DNA of 64,000 nucleotides. Origin: Sulfurivermis fontis (GTDB lineage: Bacteria; Pseudomonadota; Gammaproteobacteria; Thiohalomonadales; Thiohalomonadaceae). Position numbers and translations under genes: made by a program. Positions 25,422 through 33,025 of the stretch are shown one piece after another. The stretch is from NCBI RefSeq assembly GCF_004001245.1, contig NZ_AP018724.1:3182215-3246214 (forward strand), in the 5' to 3' direction. Within the stretch, counting starts at the first letter, position 1; each line of letters opens with the position of its first letter. The notes beneath the pieces are model-generated. The model saw nothing but the letters and a program-made list of their open reading frames with translations. It did no database searches and was not told the DNA's origin.

Positions 25422-26042
25422 TCACGACACCGCGACCAGCCGCGCGCCCGCCAGCACGAACGCCGCCCCGGCAACGCGGCGGATCGACACCAGCACCCCC
25501 GGCGCCGAGAAGCGCGCCACGCCGAAGCCGATGGCGCCGTAGAAGCCATAGGCGCACACATCCAGCACCACGGTGATGAGACAGAAGCCGAGGAACTGCA
25601 TGGCCAGCGGCGCCTGTGGCGTGATGAACTGCGGCAACAGGGCGGCGAAGTAGAGCAGCGCCTTGGGGTTGGACAATTCGAGCACCAGCGCGCGCCCGAA
25701 CACACGCCGCGCCGACAGGGCCGCCGCCCCGCCGCCCAGCGTGGCGAAGCCGGCGCCGCCGTGCGCCAGCAACAGGCGCACGCCGAGGTAGATGAGATAG
25801 GCCGCGCCGGCCCAGCGGATCGCCGCATATACCTGCGGCGAGGCCAGCAACAGGCCGGCCAGGCCCAGCGCCGACAGGCCGAAGTAAAACGCATTGGCCA
25901 GGGCAATGCCGCCGATGGCGTGCGCCACCAGGCGCGTATCGCGCGTCGTGCCCACCGAGGCGACAAACATCGCCGCCGGCCCCGGCGTGAAACAGGCCAT
26001 GGCGGTGGTGACGGTAAACAGGAGCAGGATTTCCAAGGACAT
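25422..26042 (-). CDS. LysE/RhtB-family exporter
   Basis: 206-residue membrane protein with six hydrophobic segments and the family motif TPGPAAMFVASVGTTRD near the N terminus, plus FGRALVLELSNPKALLYFAALLPQF in the middle. The family exports amino acids. The ATG at 26042 (MSLEILLLFTVTTAM) is the standard start; the longer upstream frame is not credible. It is followed by the EamA exporter gene. Confidence 0.9.
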   Translation of the reverse strand: MSLEILLLFTVTTAMACFTPGPAAMFVASVGTTRDTRLVAHAIGGIALANAFYFGLSALGLAGLLLASPQVYAAIRWAGAAYLIYLGVRLLLAHGGAGFATLGGGAAALSARRVFGRALVLELSNPKALLYFAALLPQFITPQAPLAMQFLGFCLITVVLDVCAYGFYGAIGFGVARFSAPGVLVSIRRVAGAAFVLAGARLVAVS

Positions 26043-26207
26043 GGGAGTCGCCGAAATTGCGTGCCGGAAAATCGCTGGAGTCTGACGCGATTCCGGAAAA
26101 ATGGGAACTGCGATCGCGTGGCGGCTGCCGTCGGCGGCTGTTCCAGCGGGGCCAGCAATCCCCATCCCGGCCTCCCCGCTTTTTCCCACACCCTCCATTA
26201 CCCCCGC

Positions 26208-26240
26208 AGGATGGGCACGCTGTCGCTTTGCCCATCCTAC
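26208..26240 (-). repeat. GTAG-type REP element
   Basis: On the minus strand it reads GTAGGATGGGCA ... TGCCCATCCT, a 10-bp inverted repeat with an 11-nt loop and a GTAG head. It lies in the 200-bp gap upstream of the LysE-type gene. The rest of 26043-26250 shows no gene and no other structure I recognise. Confidence 0.6.
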
Positions 26241-26254
26241 ATCTCTACATCTAG

Positions 26255-26458
26255 GGAAGGTCTGAATAAGTCCATCCTGGACTTCTCAGGTCGCTCCCGC
26301 CCCTCCCTGGGCTGCGCGACATAAGTCCATCCGTGGACAAAACCACGCCAAGCGAAAAGTGTGATTTTCGCTTGGCTTCATTTTCAACGACTTATCGTCG
26401 TTGAAAAATGGCGGCACATCCCTGTGCCGCGGAAGCTCTGAACTTATTCAGAGCTTCC
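26255..26458 (-). mobile_element. IS5-like MITE, copy B (full form, inverted)
   Basis: 204-bp element in opposite orientation to copies A and C, flanked by CTAG on both sides (26251-26254, 26459-26462). It has the same ends and hairpin train as copy C, including the extra segment with GTCCA/TGGAC near the end. The right-hand duplication supplies the TAG stop codon of rlmC. Confidence 0.9.
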
Positions 26459-27595
26459 CTAGGAGCGCGCCTCACGCTCCAGCAGCGTGATCACTTCGTA
26501 ATGGGCGGTATGCGGAAACATGTCCAGCAACCGTGCCCGGCGCAGGCGCAGGCCCGGCATCTGCGCCAGGTCGCGCGCCAGGGTCTCGGCATTGCAGCTG
26601 GAATAGATCACCCAGCGCGCCGCCGACTGGTCGAGAAAACGGCACAGCGCCGCGCCGATGCCGCGCCGCGGCGGATTGACGATCACCAGCTCGGGCACCT
26701 GGGCCTTGCCCGCGGTAAAATCCGCGGCATCCAGGGCACGAAAGCTCACCCGCTCCAGCCCCAGTTCGGCACGGCTCTGCTCCGCACTGGCGACGGCCTC
26801 GGCGCTGATCTCGATGCCGGTCACCGCACGCCGGCCGTCGGCCACATGCAGCGCAAAACCGCCGACGCCGCAGAACAGGTCCCACACCCCGGCCGGGTCG
26901 CACTCCGCCACCCACTCGCGCCCCTGCCGGTACAAGGCCTCGGCCACCGCCGTGTTGGTCTGGAAAAAACTCTTCGGCCGCAGGTGCAGCGGGATGCCGT
27001 TGAGGCGCATGGTCAGGCTGTCTTGTTCGGTGAGCAGGATCTCCCGCTCCCCCTCCAGCACCGCCTTGTGCTCCGGCTGCAAATTCACCGACACCACACG
27101 CAGCCCAGGCAGTGCCGCCTGCAACTCCGGCAGATACTTGCGGATGCGCCCCAGCGCCTCCTGCGAGCGCAGCACGAAGCGCGCCATCAGCTCGCCGGAA
27201 TGCTCCGCCAGGGTCACCAGCACATACTTCAACTCGCCGCGCCGCGCCGCAATGTCGTAGGGCTCGATGCGCGCCCGCCGGATGAATGCCGCCAGCGGCG
27301 CGAAGCTCGCCTGCAACGCAGGCGGATACAGCGGACAGTCCGCCAGCGACACGCCCTGCCCCTGCTCATCGACAATCCCCAGCACCGGCGCCTCAAACGT
27401 GCCGCTCACCACCATCTTCGCCTTGTTGCGAAATCCCGCTTCGCTACTCGCCACCGGCGCCAGCCACTCGACGTCCGCCCAGTCCGCCAGCAACGCGCGG
27501 CAACGCGCCTCCTTCGCCGCCAATTGCCCGGCATAGGGCTGCTCCAGCAGCGAACAGGAGCGGCAGCGGTTGGCGGAATAGTGGGGACAGTGCAC
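26459..27595 (-). CDS. rlmC: 23S rRNA (uracil-747-C5)-methyltransferase
   Basis: Methylates U747 of 23S rRNA. 378 residues aligning along the whole E. coli RlmC: an N-terminal Fe-S cysteine cluster (HCPHYSANRCRSC, later DCPLYP), FRNKAKMVVSG, RPKSFFQTN, the SAM motif WDLFCGVGGFALH and the catalytic YSSCNAETLA. I chose the GTG at 27595 because it lines up exactly with the E. coli start; an ATG at 27673 would add 26 unmatched residues and overlap the upstream gene. The stop TAG is part of the MITE target duplication. Confidence 0.93.
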   Translation of the reverse strand: MHCPHYSANRCRSCSLLEQPYAGQLAAKEARCRALLADWADVEWLAPVASSEAGFRNKAKMVVSGTFEAPVLGIVDEQGQGVSLADCPLYPPALQASFAPLAAFIRRARIEPYDIAARRGELKYVLVTLAEHSGELMARFVLRSQEALGRIRKYLPELQAALPGLRVVSVNLQPEHKAVLEGEREILLTEQDSLTMRLNGIPLHLRPKSFFQTNTAVAEALYRQGREWVAECDPAGVWDLFCGVGGFALHVADGRRAVTGIEISAEAVASAEQSRAELGLERVSFRALDAADFTAGKAQVPELVIVNPPRRGIGAALCRFLDQSAARWVIYSSCNAETLARDLAQMPGLRLRRARLLDMFPHTAHYEVITLLEREARS

Positions 27596-27644
27596 AGAGA
27601 TATTGCGAATGACGACGCGGGGCGTGCTTGCCGGTTCGATGAAA

Positions 27645-28226
27645 TTATCGGGGCCGCCTGAATGGCACCACATTATCCGTCCGCGGCCTGGCGTGCTCCA
27701 ACATCCCGCGCCAGAATTCGCTCATCACCTTCAGTGGCCAGAAGTATTCCTTCTGCCCCTTGCGCGAGCGCGGGGTCTGGTTCACGCGCAGACCGAAAGC
27801 AAAGGCATCGCCACCGTCCAGCGGCAGGGAACCAAAATCCGCCGCCATCCACTCCAGATGCCAGGCCACTTCGTTCATATGCGCCTGCACGCTGCGATCC
27901 GAACCCGCCACGATCTGCACCGGCTGACTCACCACATCCACCAGCGCCGCCAGACGCTGCGACTCCGCATCGTCCAGCGCACAGATGGACACCATCTCGC
28001 GCCACAGGCGGTCGCGCACCAGTTCGGGAAAGCGCAGGAAATCCGGCTTGGTCAGGCCGGCGAACACCATCGCATAACGGCTTTGCAACTCCATCAGGAT
28101 GACGCACTTGCGCCGCAGCACCTGCACGCGGTGGCCGTACCACTGCATCTGCCGCAGATCGGTGGGCGCCTCGACCAGCAGAGGCTTGAGGTCTGTGGCC
28201 AAGGCCTTGGAGACATGTATCTGCAT
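27645..28226 (-). CDS. DUF6933-like uncharacterised protein
   Basis: 193-residue soluble protein. Its N-terminal layout (MQIHVSKALATDLKP ... WYGHRVQVLRRKCVILMELQSRYAMVFAGLTKPDF) is that of the family annotated as DUF6933, of unknown function; I assign it from memory of that pattern. No catalytic motif is visible. It follows the nucleotidyltransferase gene by 13 bp on the same strand, so it is probably the third gene of the wHTH/nucleotidyltransferase unit. Confidence 0.6.
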   Translation of the reverse strand: MQIHVSKALATDLKPLLVEAPTDLRQMQWYGHRVQVLRRKCVILMELQSRYAMVFAGLTKPDFLRFPELVRDRLWREMVSICALDDAESQRLAALVDVVSQPVQIVAGSDRSVQAHMNEVAWHLEWMAADFGSLPLDGGDAFAFGLRVNQTPRSRKGQKEYFWPLKVMSEFWRGMLEHARPRTDNVVPFRRPR

Positions 28227-28239
28227 AGGATGCTATCCG

Positions 28240-28950
28240 CTACTCCATTTTTTCTTTCGCCAGCGCCTCCATCTTGCGGATGACCAGCGCAACGCGTGCC
28301 TGACTTGCAGCATCGGTCGGCAGATGTCCGGACACGGCATCGATAAATCGCGGGTTGCGCAGCAGCGCCCGAAAACGCGCCTGCAGTGCCTCAACCGGCG
28401 CCCTATCCGCCTGGGCTACCTCCTCAACGATGCCTGGACGCCCATCCAACACGGCAATGACGTCTTCCAGATCATGGCTCATTTGATAATCACCGCGACC
28501 ACGACCATCAAAGGCCTCCAGTTTGGTCAGCAGGAAATACGGCGCCGACACCAAGCGTATGTCCCTGCCCGAAGGCAACCGCGCCATGGTTGCGTGCTCC
28601 ATCGCCGGCATATACCAGCGGTTGCCAAACCCCAGAATCGTTTGGTCGGTAGGCATGACATCAAGAATGACGCTGTCCACGATCCAGCGACAAATCGGTG
28701 CGTCTTCGCTGATATCCTCCCGGAAGCCGCACTGCCGTAGCCGTTCGGACAAAAGTTGATATTCAACGAGGGAGCCCACCTGCACGATGGCATCCACATC
28801 CCGGGTCTCGCGTATCGGCGGCGCCGCGGGATCGGTAATCAACAACCCAGTCGCGCAGCCTCCCAGAAACACCATCTCATCCGCCAAAGCGCCCAGACGC
28901 TCGACGGCCAATACCAGAACCTCAAGATTCGGATTCTGCATCCTTGCCAT
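28240..28950 (-). CDS. AbiEii-like nucleotidyltransferase
   Basis: 236-residue protein of the nucleotidyltransferase superfamily with the features of the AbiEii/MNT type: FLGGCATGLLI (glycine motif), TRDVDAIV (two metal-binding Asp), SVILDVMPTD (third Asp) and the C-terminal KLEAFDGRGRGDYQMSHDLEDVIAVLDGR. Proteins of this kind act as toxins that add nucleotides to tRNA or proteins, with a wHTH or HEPN partner. The start at 28950 overlaps the upstream wHTH gene by 29 nt, which is the gene order of AbiE-like toxin-antitoxin pairs. Confidence 0.78.
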   Translation of the reverse strand: MARMQNPNLEVLVLAVERLGALADEMVFLGGCATGLLITDPAAPPIRETRDVDAIVQVGSLVEYQLLSERLRQCGFREDISEDAPICRWIVDSVILDVMPTDQTILGFGNRWYMPAMEHATMARLPSGRDIRLVSAPYFLLTKLEAFDGRGRGDYQMSHDLEDVIAVLDGRPGIVEEVAQADRAPVEALQARFRALLRNPRFIDAVSGHLPTDAASQARVALVIRKMEALAKEKME

Positions 28951-29464
28951 AATCTTCCAGCCTCTTCCTTAGCTCTTTTCGGGCGAGTTCCCGCTCGCGC
29001 GCCTGTCCGCCACGCAGGCCATCCACCAGAACCAACAGTTCGTACAGCGCCGGGTCGTTCCGTGCCGCCCTGGGCGCCGACTTGTAGAGCGGCGAGAAAG
29101 CCATCCCTCGCATTTCACCCTCCGGATCCGGCCACACCGGGGGCGGCTCATGGTCGGGAACCACGGCACCGTCCAGTGGCGGGGCGGCATGCGCCGTGGG
29201 GATACCGCGGGTCAGTCCGCCGCGGTCGGGAACAAACACATATTGCATTCCATGCAGCAAAAATTCTTCCAGGTTACTGATATTCGGCCGGATTACGTCA
29301 CCGATACGCAGGGCCAGACGGGCCGCCAACACCCGCTTGGCCGCGCCGTGCACCTCCGACGGACTCATCGCCAGTTCCAGCGCCAGGCGGTTGTATGACC
29401 AGGGCCTATTGCCCAGGGCGACGAGCTTGAGCAGCAGCAAAAGGTCTTGGGGTTTTAATATCAT
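28922..29464 (-). CDS. wHTH protein, probable antitoxin or regulator partner
   Basis: 180-residue protein. The N terminus (MILKPQDLLLLLKLVAL ... WSYNRLALELAMSPSEVHGAAKRVLAARL, residues 1-50) is a winged-helix DNA-binding domain. The middle is Pro-rich (VPDHEPPPVWPDPEGE) and the C terminus is a charged helix (GGQARERELARKELRKRLEDY). It precedes and overlaps the nucleotidyltransferase gene, the position AbiEi-type antitoxins take, although it is not a full AbiEi. It probably regulates this transcript. Confidence 0.7.
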   Translation of the reverse strand: MILKPQDLLLLLKLVALGNRPWSYNRLALELAMSPSEVHGAAKRVLAARLALRIGDVIRPNISNLEEFLLHGMQYVFVPDRGGLTRGIPTAHAAPPLDGAVVPDHEPPPVWPDPEGEMRGMAFSPLYKSAPRAARNDPALYELLVLVDGLRGGQARERELARKELRKRLEDYGKDAESES

Positions 29465-29697
29465 TTGGGCATTCGCGGTTCGCGATTCACGAATACGGAA
29501 TGCACAGATAATAAGCCATTCAAGGCACGCCCGCCACTTCGCCCCCTCGGGTTACGGACGTGACGACGGATGTTCTGCTTGGTAGTGGCGAACAACTCGG
29601 CTATCTCTCCCTGGGTCAGCCAGACGCTGCCGCCCTCGGCGCGCAGGCTTACCTCGGCGTGGCCGTCGTCACTGCGATGGAGGATCCGCTCGCTCAC
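29461..29697 (-). pseudogene. RhuM family protein, N-terminal fragment
   Basis: A 78-codon frame whose first 46 residues match the start of RhuM-family proteins (DDGHAEVSLRAEGGSVWLTQ, then ELFATTKQNIRRHVRN). Intact members have about 300 or more residues; here the similarity stops abruptly after HVRN and the remaining residues are unrelated. It is a decayed remnant. Its stop overlaps the ATG of the wHTH gene by 3 nt. Confidence 0.65.
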
Positions 29698-29910
29698 GCG
29701 GTGGTTCGGTCCTGGTTGATCATCCGGGTGCAGCCCATGGGCCGTGTCGGCATCCTTGTTCCTTTATCAGCGCTGGGCAGTTTGTTCTCATTGTTCCGGA
29801 CAGTCCGGGCAGCCGTCGAAGCGTACCAAATTCTACCCCGCCGGCCATGGCAGCTTGCCCTCTACCGCGAATGTCTCGATGGGGAAGCGGTGCAGGGTGC
29901 GACTTTGCGG
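29698..29910. other. Gap without a recognisable gene
   Basis: 213 bp between the RhuM fragment and the RES gene. On the minus strand, in the RES frame after its stop, short coding-like stretches (for example HRFPIETFAVEGKLPWP) are broken by stops, which suggests debris of a lost gene. I could not identify it. Confidence 0.4.
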
Positions 29911-30390
29911 CTAGGCAAAGGTGGCGACTTCGGCGCTGGTTTCGCACAGCCAGGACTGCATTTCCAGGGGGCGCGGTTCGGCGAAGGCGGCGGGGGTGAA
30001 CAGGGTGTGTTCGCTGCGGATGGGCATCGGCGGCGGGGTTTGCATGCCGTGCCAGAAAACGAAGCGGTAGTAGGCGGCCTCGGCCAGGACGGTGGCCGGG
30101 GTCAGGGTGCCGTAGAACAGGGAGGGTTCGTGGCGGCGGCCGTAGCGCGAGCCGTAGGGCAGCGGCGGGTGGCGGAACGGTGTGTAGAGCAGGTAGTGCA
30201 AGTGGGCGCTGCCGGGCGGGGGTGGCGGCTTGACCGTATCGAGCATTTCCTCCAGCAGGCTTTGTGCCTCCAGGCTGTCGACCAGTTGCATGGTGGCGAC
30301 CTGTTCCTGGCTTTCCACCAGACGGTAGAGTTCGCCGCCGATGGGGCGGATGGCGGCGGCGAGTCGGCAGGTTTCCCAGAGTGCTGGCAT
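29911..30390 (-). CDS. RES-domain toxin, apparently shortened at the C terminus
   Basis: 159-residue protein with the RES domain found in NAD-degrading toxins of Xre-RES systems (MbcT/ParT type). Visible parts: an early LYRLVE, FRHPPLPYGSRYGRRHEPSLFYG (conserved Arg and Tyr) and TPATVLAEAAYYRF (conserved Glu). The conserved late Ser region expected about 30-50 residues further on is absent: the frame ends TSAEVATFA at a TAG. It may therefore be inactive. It lies 102 bp after the Xre antitoxin gene on the same strand. Confidence 0.72.
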   Translation of the reverse strand: MPALWETCRLAAAIRPIGGELYRLVESQEQVATMQLVDSLEAQSLLEEMLDTVKPPPPPGSAHLHYLLYTPFRHPPLPYGSRYGRRHEPSLFYGTLTPATVLAEAAYYRFVFWHGMQTPPPMPIRSEHTLFTPAAFAEPRPLEMQSWLCETSAEVATFA

Positions 30391-30451
30391 GGTTCAACGG
30401 TGGTTGTGCCGGGCCTGTCCCGGAGAGCAGCGGCACCGGGTGGCGGGCATC

Positions 30452-30468
30452 GCCCGGCGGAGCCGGGC
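30452..30468 (-). promoter_or_regulatory. Hairpin between antitoxin and toxin genes
   Basis: Perfect 7-bp GC stem (GCCCGGC / GCCGGGC, loop of 3) in the 102-bp gap between the Xre and RES genes. It has no T-run. It could lower toxin expression relative to antitoxin; this is inference. Confidence 0.4.
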
Positions 30469-30492
30469 TCCCGCGAATTCTGCTTCCTTGTA

Positions 30493-30861
30493 TCAGACCT
30501 TGCCGCGGATCGCGTCCAGATACTCCATTACCCGCACCAGTCCCTGCACGTTCCTTACCTGTTCGGCGGGGATGCCGCCGGTATGGCTGTTGGGGGTGTG
30601 CATCCAGTGGCGCATCTGGTCGCGGTCGCCGCCGACCAGGGCGTAGAGGCTGCGGTAGCAGCGGATCAGCAGCAGGGCCAGTTCGCCGGCCTTGGTATCC
30701 GGGACAATCTTGCCGCGGTTGAAGACGGTGCGTTCCTTGCCGATGACCGCGCCCAGGGCGTCGCGGGTCAGGCCGAGGAAGTCACCGGCGGTGAGCAGGG
30801 CCTGGGTGAGGGCAGTATCGGGTTCGGGCTTTTGAGCGGTGGCGGGGGGCATGACTTGCAC
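30493..30861 (-). CDS. Xre/MbcA/ParS-family antitoxin
   Basis: 122-residue antitoxin of an Xre-RES pair. The N-terminal Xre-like HTH (LTQALLTAGDFLGLTRDALGAVIGKERTVFNRG) is followed by the MbcA/ParS C-terminal domain (ELALLLIRCYRSLYALVGGDRDQMRHWMHTPNSHTGGIPAEQV ... VMEYLDAIR), whose end inserts into the RES toxin active site in known complexes. It is first in the operon and has a promoter with an overlapping palindrome, which fits autorepression. Confidence 0.85.
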   Translation of the reverse strand: MQVMPPATAQKPEPDTALTQALLTAGDFLGLTRDALGAVIGKERTVFNRGKIVPDTKAGELALLLIRCYRSLYALVGGDRDQMRHWMHTPNSHTGGIPAEQVRNVQGLVRVMEYLDAIRGKV

Positions 30862-30884
30862 CCCTTCTGTGATGCGTTAGCCAG

Positions 30885-30913
30885 CATATAGTACTTGTTC
30901 GTTGCAAATGCAA
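30885..30913 (-). promoter_or_regulatory. Predicted promoter and operator of the Xre-RES pair
   Basis: On the minus strand: -35 TTGCAT, 17-bp spacer, -10 TATATG, about 24 bp upstream of the Xre start. The palindrome TTGCA-NN-TGCAA (30902-30913) covers the -35 box, a good place for repression by the Xre antitoxin. Confidence 0.5.
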
Positions 30914-30980
30914 AATGACTACACAAAAGGTGCGCCCCGTTATCAATGCCCGCCCGTCGACGACAAAGGTTCGGCAATAT

Positions 30981-31034
30981 CTGTAGGAGCCGGGTCTCTC
31001 GGCGAATATTCGCCAGGGGACTGGGCTCCTACAG
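30981..31034. repeat. Inverted REP pair (REPIN)
   Basis: CTGTAGGAGCC (30981-30991) and its exact complement GGCTCCTACAG (31024-31034) flank a perfect palindrome GGCGAATATTCGCC (31001-31014). Two GTAG-headed REP units facing each other are the standard REPIN arrangement. It lies downstream of glmS and upstream of the Xre gene. Confidence 0.75.
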
Positions 31035-31096
31035 AGCCTGGGCGCCTTCCGGCTCTTCCCAGCTCGCGGGGAGGAACCTCAGTGCGGCGCTGCGCC

Positions 31097-32929
31097 CTAC
31101 TCGACCGTCACGCTCTTCGCCAGGTTGCGCGGCTGGTCGACGTCGGTGCCCTTGAGCACGGCAACGTGGTAGGCGAGGAGTTGCAGGGGGATGGTGAAGA
31201 TGATTGGCGCGACGTGCCCGCCGGCGGGGGGGACGACGGTGACGTGGACACGTTCGGACTGGGCCATGCCGGAGGCGTGGTCGGCGAAGACGTAGAGTTC
31301 GCCGCCACGGGCGCGCACTTCTTCCAGGTTGGACTTGAGCTTTTCCAGCAGGGCGTCATTGGGGGCGACGGCGATCACCGGCATGTCTTCGTCCACCAGG
31401 GCGAGGGGGCCGTGCTTGAGTTCGCCGGCGGGATAGGCCTCGGCGTGGATGTAGGAGATCTCCTTCAGCTTGAGCGCGCCTTCCATCGCCACCGGGTATT
31501 GCACGCCGCGGCCTAGAAACAAGGCGTGGTGCTTGTCGGTGAAGCGTTCGGCAAGGCGGTGGATTTCGTCGTTGAGGGCGAGCACGTCCTCGACGTGGCG
31601 CGGCAGCGCCTCCAGTTGTTCGACGATGGCGCGCTCGCGTTCTGCGCTCAGCTTGTGGCGGCGGCCGAGGGCGATCACCACCAGCAGCAGAGCGACCAGC
31701 TGGGTGGTGAAGGCCTTGGTGGAGGCGACGCCGATCTCGGGGCCGGCGCGGGTCATCAGCACCAGATCGGCCTCGCGCACCAGCGAGCTTTCCGGCACGT
31801 TGCAGATGGCGAGCGACGGACCATAGCCCCACTCCTTGGTGGCGCGCAACGCGGCCAGGGTGTCGGCCGTTTCGCCGGACTGGGAGATGGTGATCACCAG
31901 GGCGTCCGGATCGGGCACCGGATGGCGGTAACGGAATTCGCTCGCCACCTCCACCTGGCACGGCACGCCGGCCACGCCCTCGAACCAGTTGCGCGCGACG
32001 AGGCCGGCATGGAAGCTGGTGCCGCAGGCGATGATCTTCACCGCCTTCACCTTGTCGAACACGGCGCCGGCGTTGGGACCGAAGGCGGCCTCCAGCACGC
32101 GGCCACCGGCGATGCGTCCTTCCAGGGTTTCGCTGATCGCCTGCGGCTGTTCGTGGATCTCCTTCAGCATGTAGTGGCGGAACTCGCCGCGCTCGACGGC
32201 GTCGAGGGACAGTTCACTTTCCTTGATCGGCCGCTCCACCACCTCGCCCTGGGCGTTGTGGATGGTGAGGCTGTCGCGGCGGATGTCGGCGACGTCACCC
32301 TCTTCCAGGAAGATGAAGCGACGCGTCACCGGCAGCAGCGGCGCCACGTCGGAGGCGATGAAGTGCTCGCCGATGCCGAGACCGATCACCAGCGGGCTGC
32401 CGCGGCGCGCGGCGATGAGGCGGCCGGGCTCTTTGGTGCTGATCACGCCGAGGGCATAGGCGCCGTGCAGTTCGCCGACGGTGGCCTGCACCGCGGCGAG
32501 CAGGTCGAGGCCGCGCGCCGTGTGGCTGTGCACCTGATGGACGATGACCTCGGTATCGGTCTGCGAGGTGAATTCGTAGCCGGCGGCCTTTTGCGCGGCG
32601 CGCAGGGCCTCGTGGTTTTCGATGATGCCGTTGTGCACCACCGCGATCTCCTTGCGGCAGATGTGCGGGTGGGCGTTCTTCTCGCTCGGCACGCCGTGGG
32701 TGGCCCAGCGGGTGTGGGCGATGCCGGTGCTGCCGCGGAACGGATGCCGCGCCAGTTCGTCGGCCAGCGCCTGCACCTTGCCCGGCATGCGCGCGCGCGC
32801 GATCTGGCCGCCTTCGTCCAGCACCGCCACACCGGCCGAATCGTAACCGCGATACTCCAGACGGCGCAGACCCTCGATGAGGATCGCCACCACGTCACGT
32901 TCCGCTACACCACCGACGATGCCGCACAT
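31097..32929 (-). CDS. glmS: Glutamine-fructose-6-phosphate aminotransferase (isomerising)
   Basis: Makes glucosamine-6-phosphate for cell-wall and LPS synthesis. 610 residues: N-terminal glutaminase domain with nucleophile Cys2 (MCGIVGG) and HTRWATHG, then two SIS isomerase domains ([11 protein letters not shown] ... [14 protein letters not shown]; later [21 protein letters not shown]), ending LAKSVTVE as usual. It lies downstream of glmU, separated by heptamer array H3. No GlmS riboswitch is expected or seen in this phylum. Confidence 0.98.
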   Translation of the reverse strand: MCGIVGGVAERDVVAILIEGLRRLEYRGYDSAGVAVLDEGGQIARARMPGKVQALADELARHPFRGSTGIAHTRWATHGVPSEKNAHPHICRKEIAVVHNGIIENHEALRAAQKAAGYEFTSQTDTEVIVHQVHSHTARGLDLLAAVQATVGELHGAYALGVISTKEPGRLIAARRGSPLVIGLGIGEHFIASDVAPLLPVTRRFIFLEEGDVADIRRDSLTIHNAQGEVVERPIKESELSLDAVERGEFRHYMLKEIHEQPQAISETLEGRIAGGRVLEAAFGPNAGAVFDKVKAVKIIACGTSFHAGLVARNWFEGVAGVPCQVEVASEFRYRHPVPDPDALVITISQSGETADTLAALRATKEWGYGPSLAICNVPESSLVREADLVLMTRAGPEIGVASTKAFTTQLVALLLVVIALGRRHKLSAERERAIVEQLEALPRHVEDVLALNDEIHRLAERFTDKHHALFLGRGVQYPVAMEGALKLKEISYIHAEAYPAGELKHGPLALVDEDMPVIAVAPNDALLEKLKSNLEEVRARGGELYVFADHASGMAQSERVHVTVVPPAGGHVAPIIFTIPLQLLAYHVAVLKGTDVDQPRNLAKSVTVE

Positions 32930-32940
32930 TTGTTTTACCC

Positions 32941-33025
32941 CAGTTGCAAGTTACAAGTTACAAGTGACAAGTAAAACGACGGGCGTCCTTTTCTTGGGAC
33001 TTGCCACTTGTCACTTGTCACTGCT
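32941..33025. repeat. Inverted heptamer array H3 (glmU-glmS junction)
   Basis: Left arm 32941-32975: CAGTTGC, AAGTTAC, AAGTTAC, AAGTGAC, AAGTAAA. Right arm about 32991-33023, read on the minus strand: CAGTGAC, AAGTGAC, AAGTGGC, AAGTCCC, AAGAAAA. The arms pair over about 30 bp around a small GACG-GG-CGTC palindrome. The glmU stop codon (33011-33013) is the TGA inside one AAGTGAC unit. Confidence 0.87.

Noticed and set aside
24309..26462. Composite transposon formed by MITE copies A and B
   Set aside because: Each copy has its own matched 4-bp duplication, so they are independent insertions rather than the ends of one transposition event.
27596..27673. ATG start of rlmC at 27673
   Set aside because: The extra 26 residues have no counterpart in RlmC and overlap the upstream gene; the GTG at 27595 aligns with the E. 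coli start.
29720..30436. 238-codon minus-strand frame across the RES gene
   Set aside because: It is a Pro/Arg-rich shadow in another frame; the RES domain reads clearly in the 29911-30390 frame.
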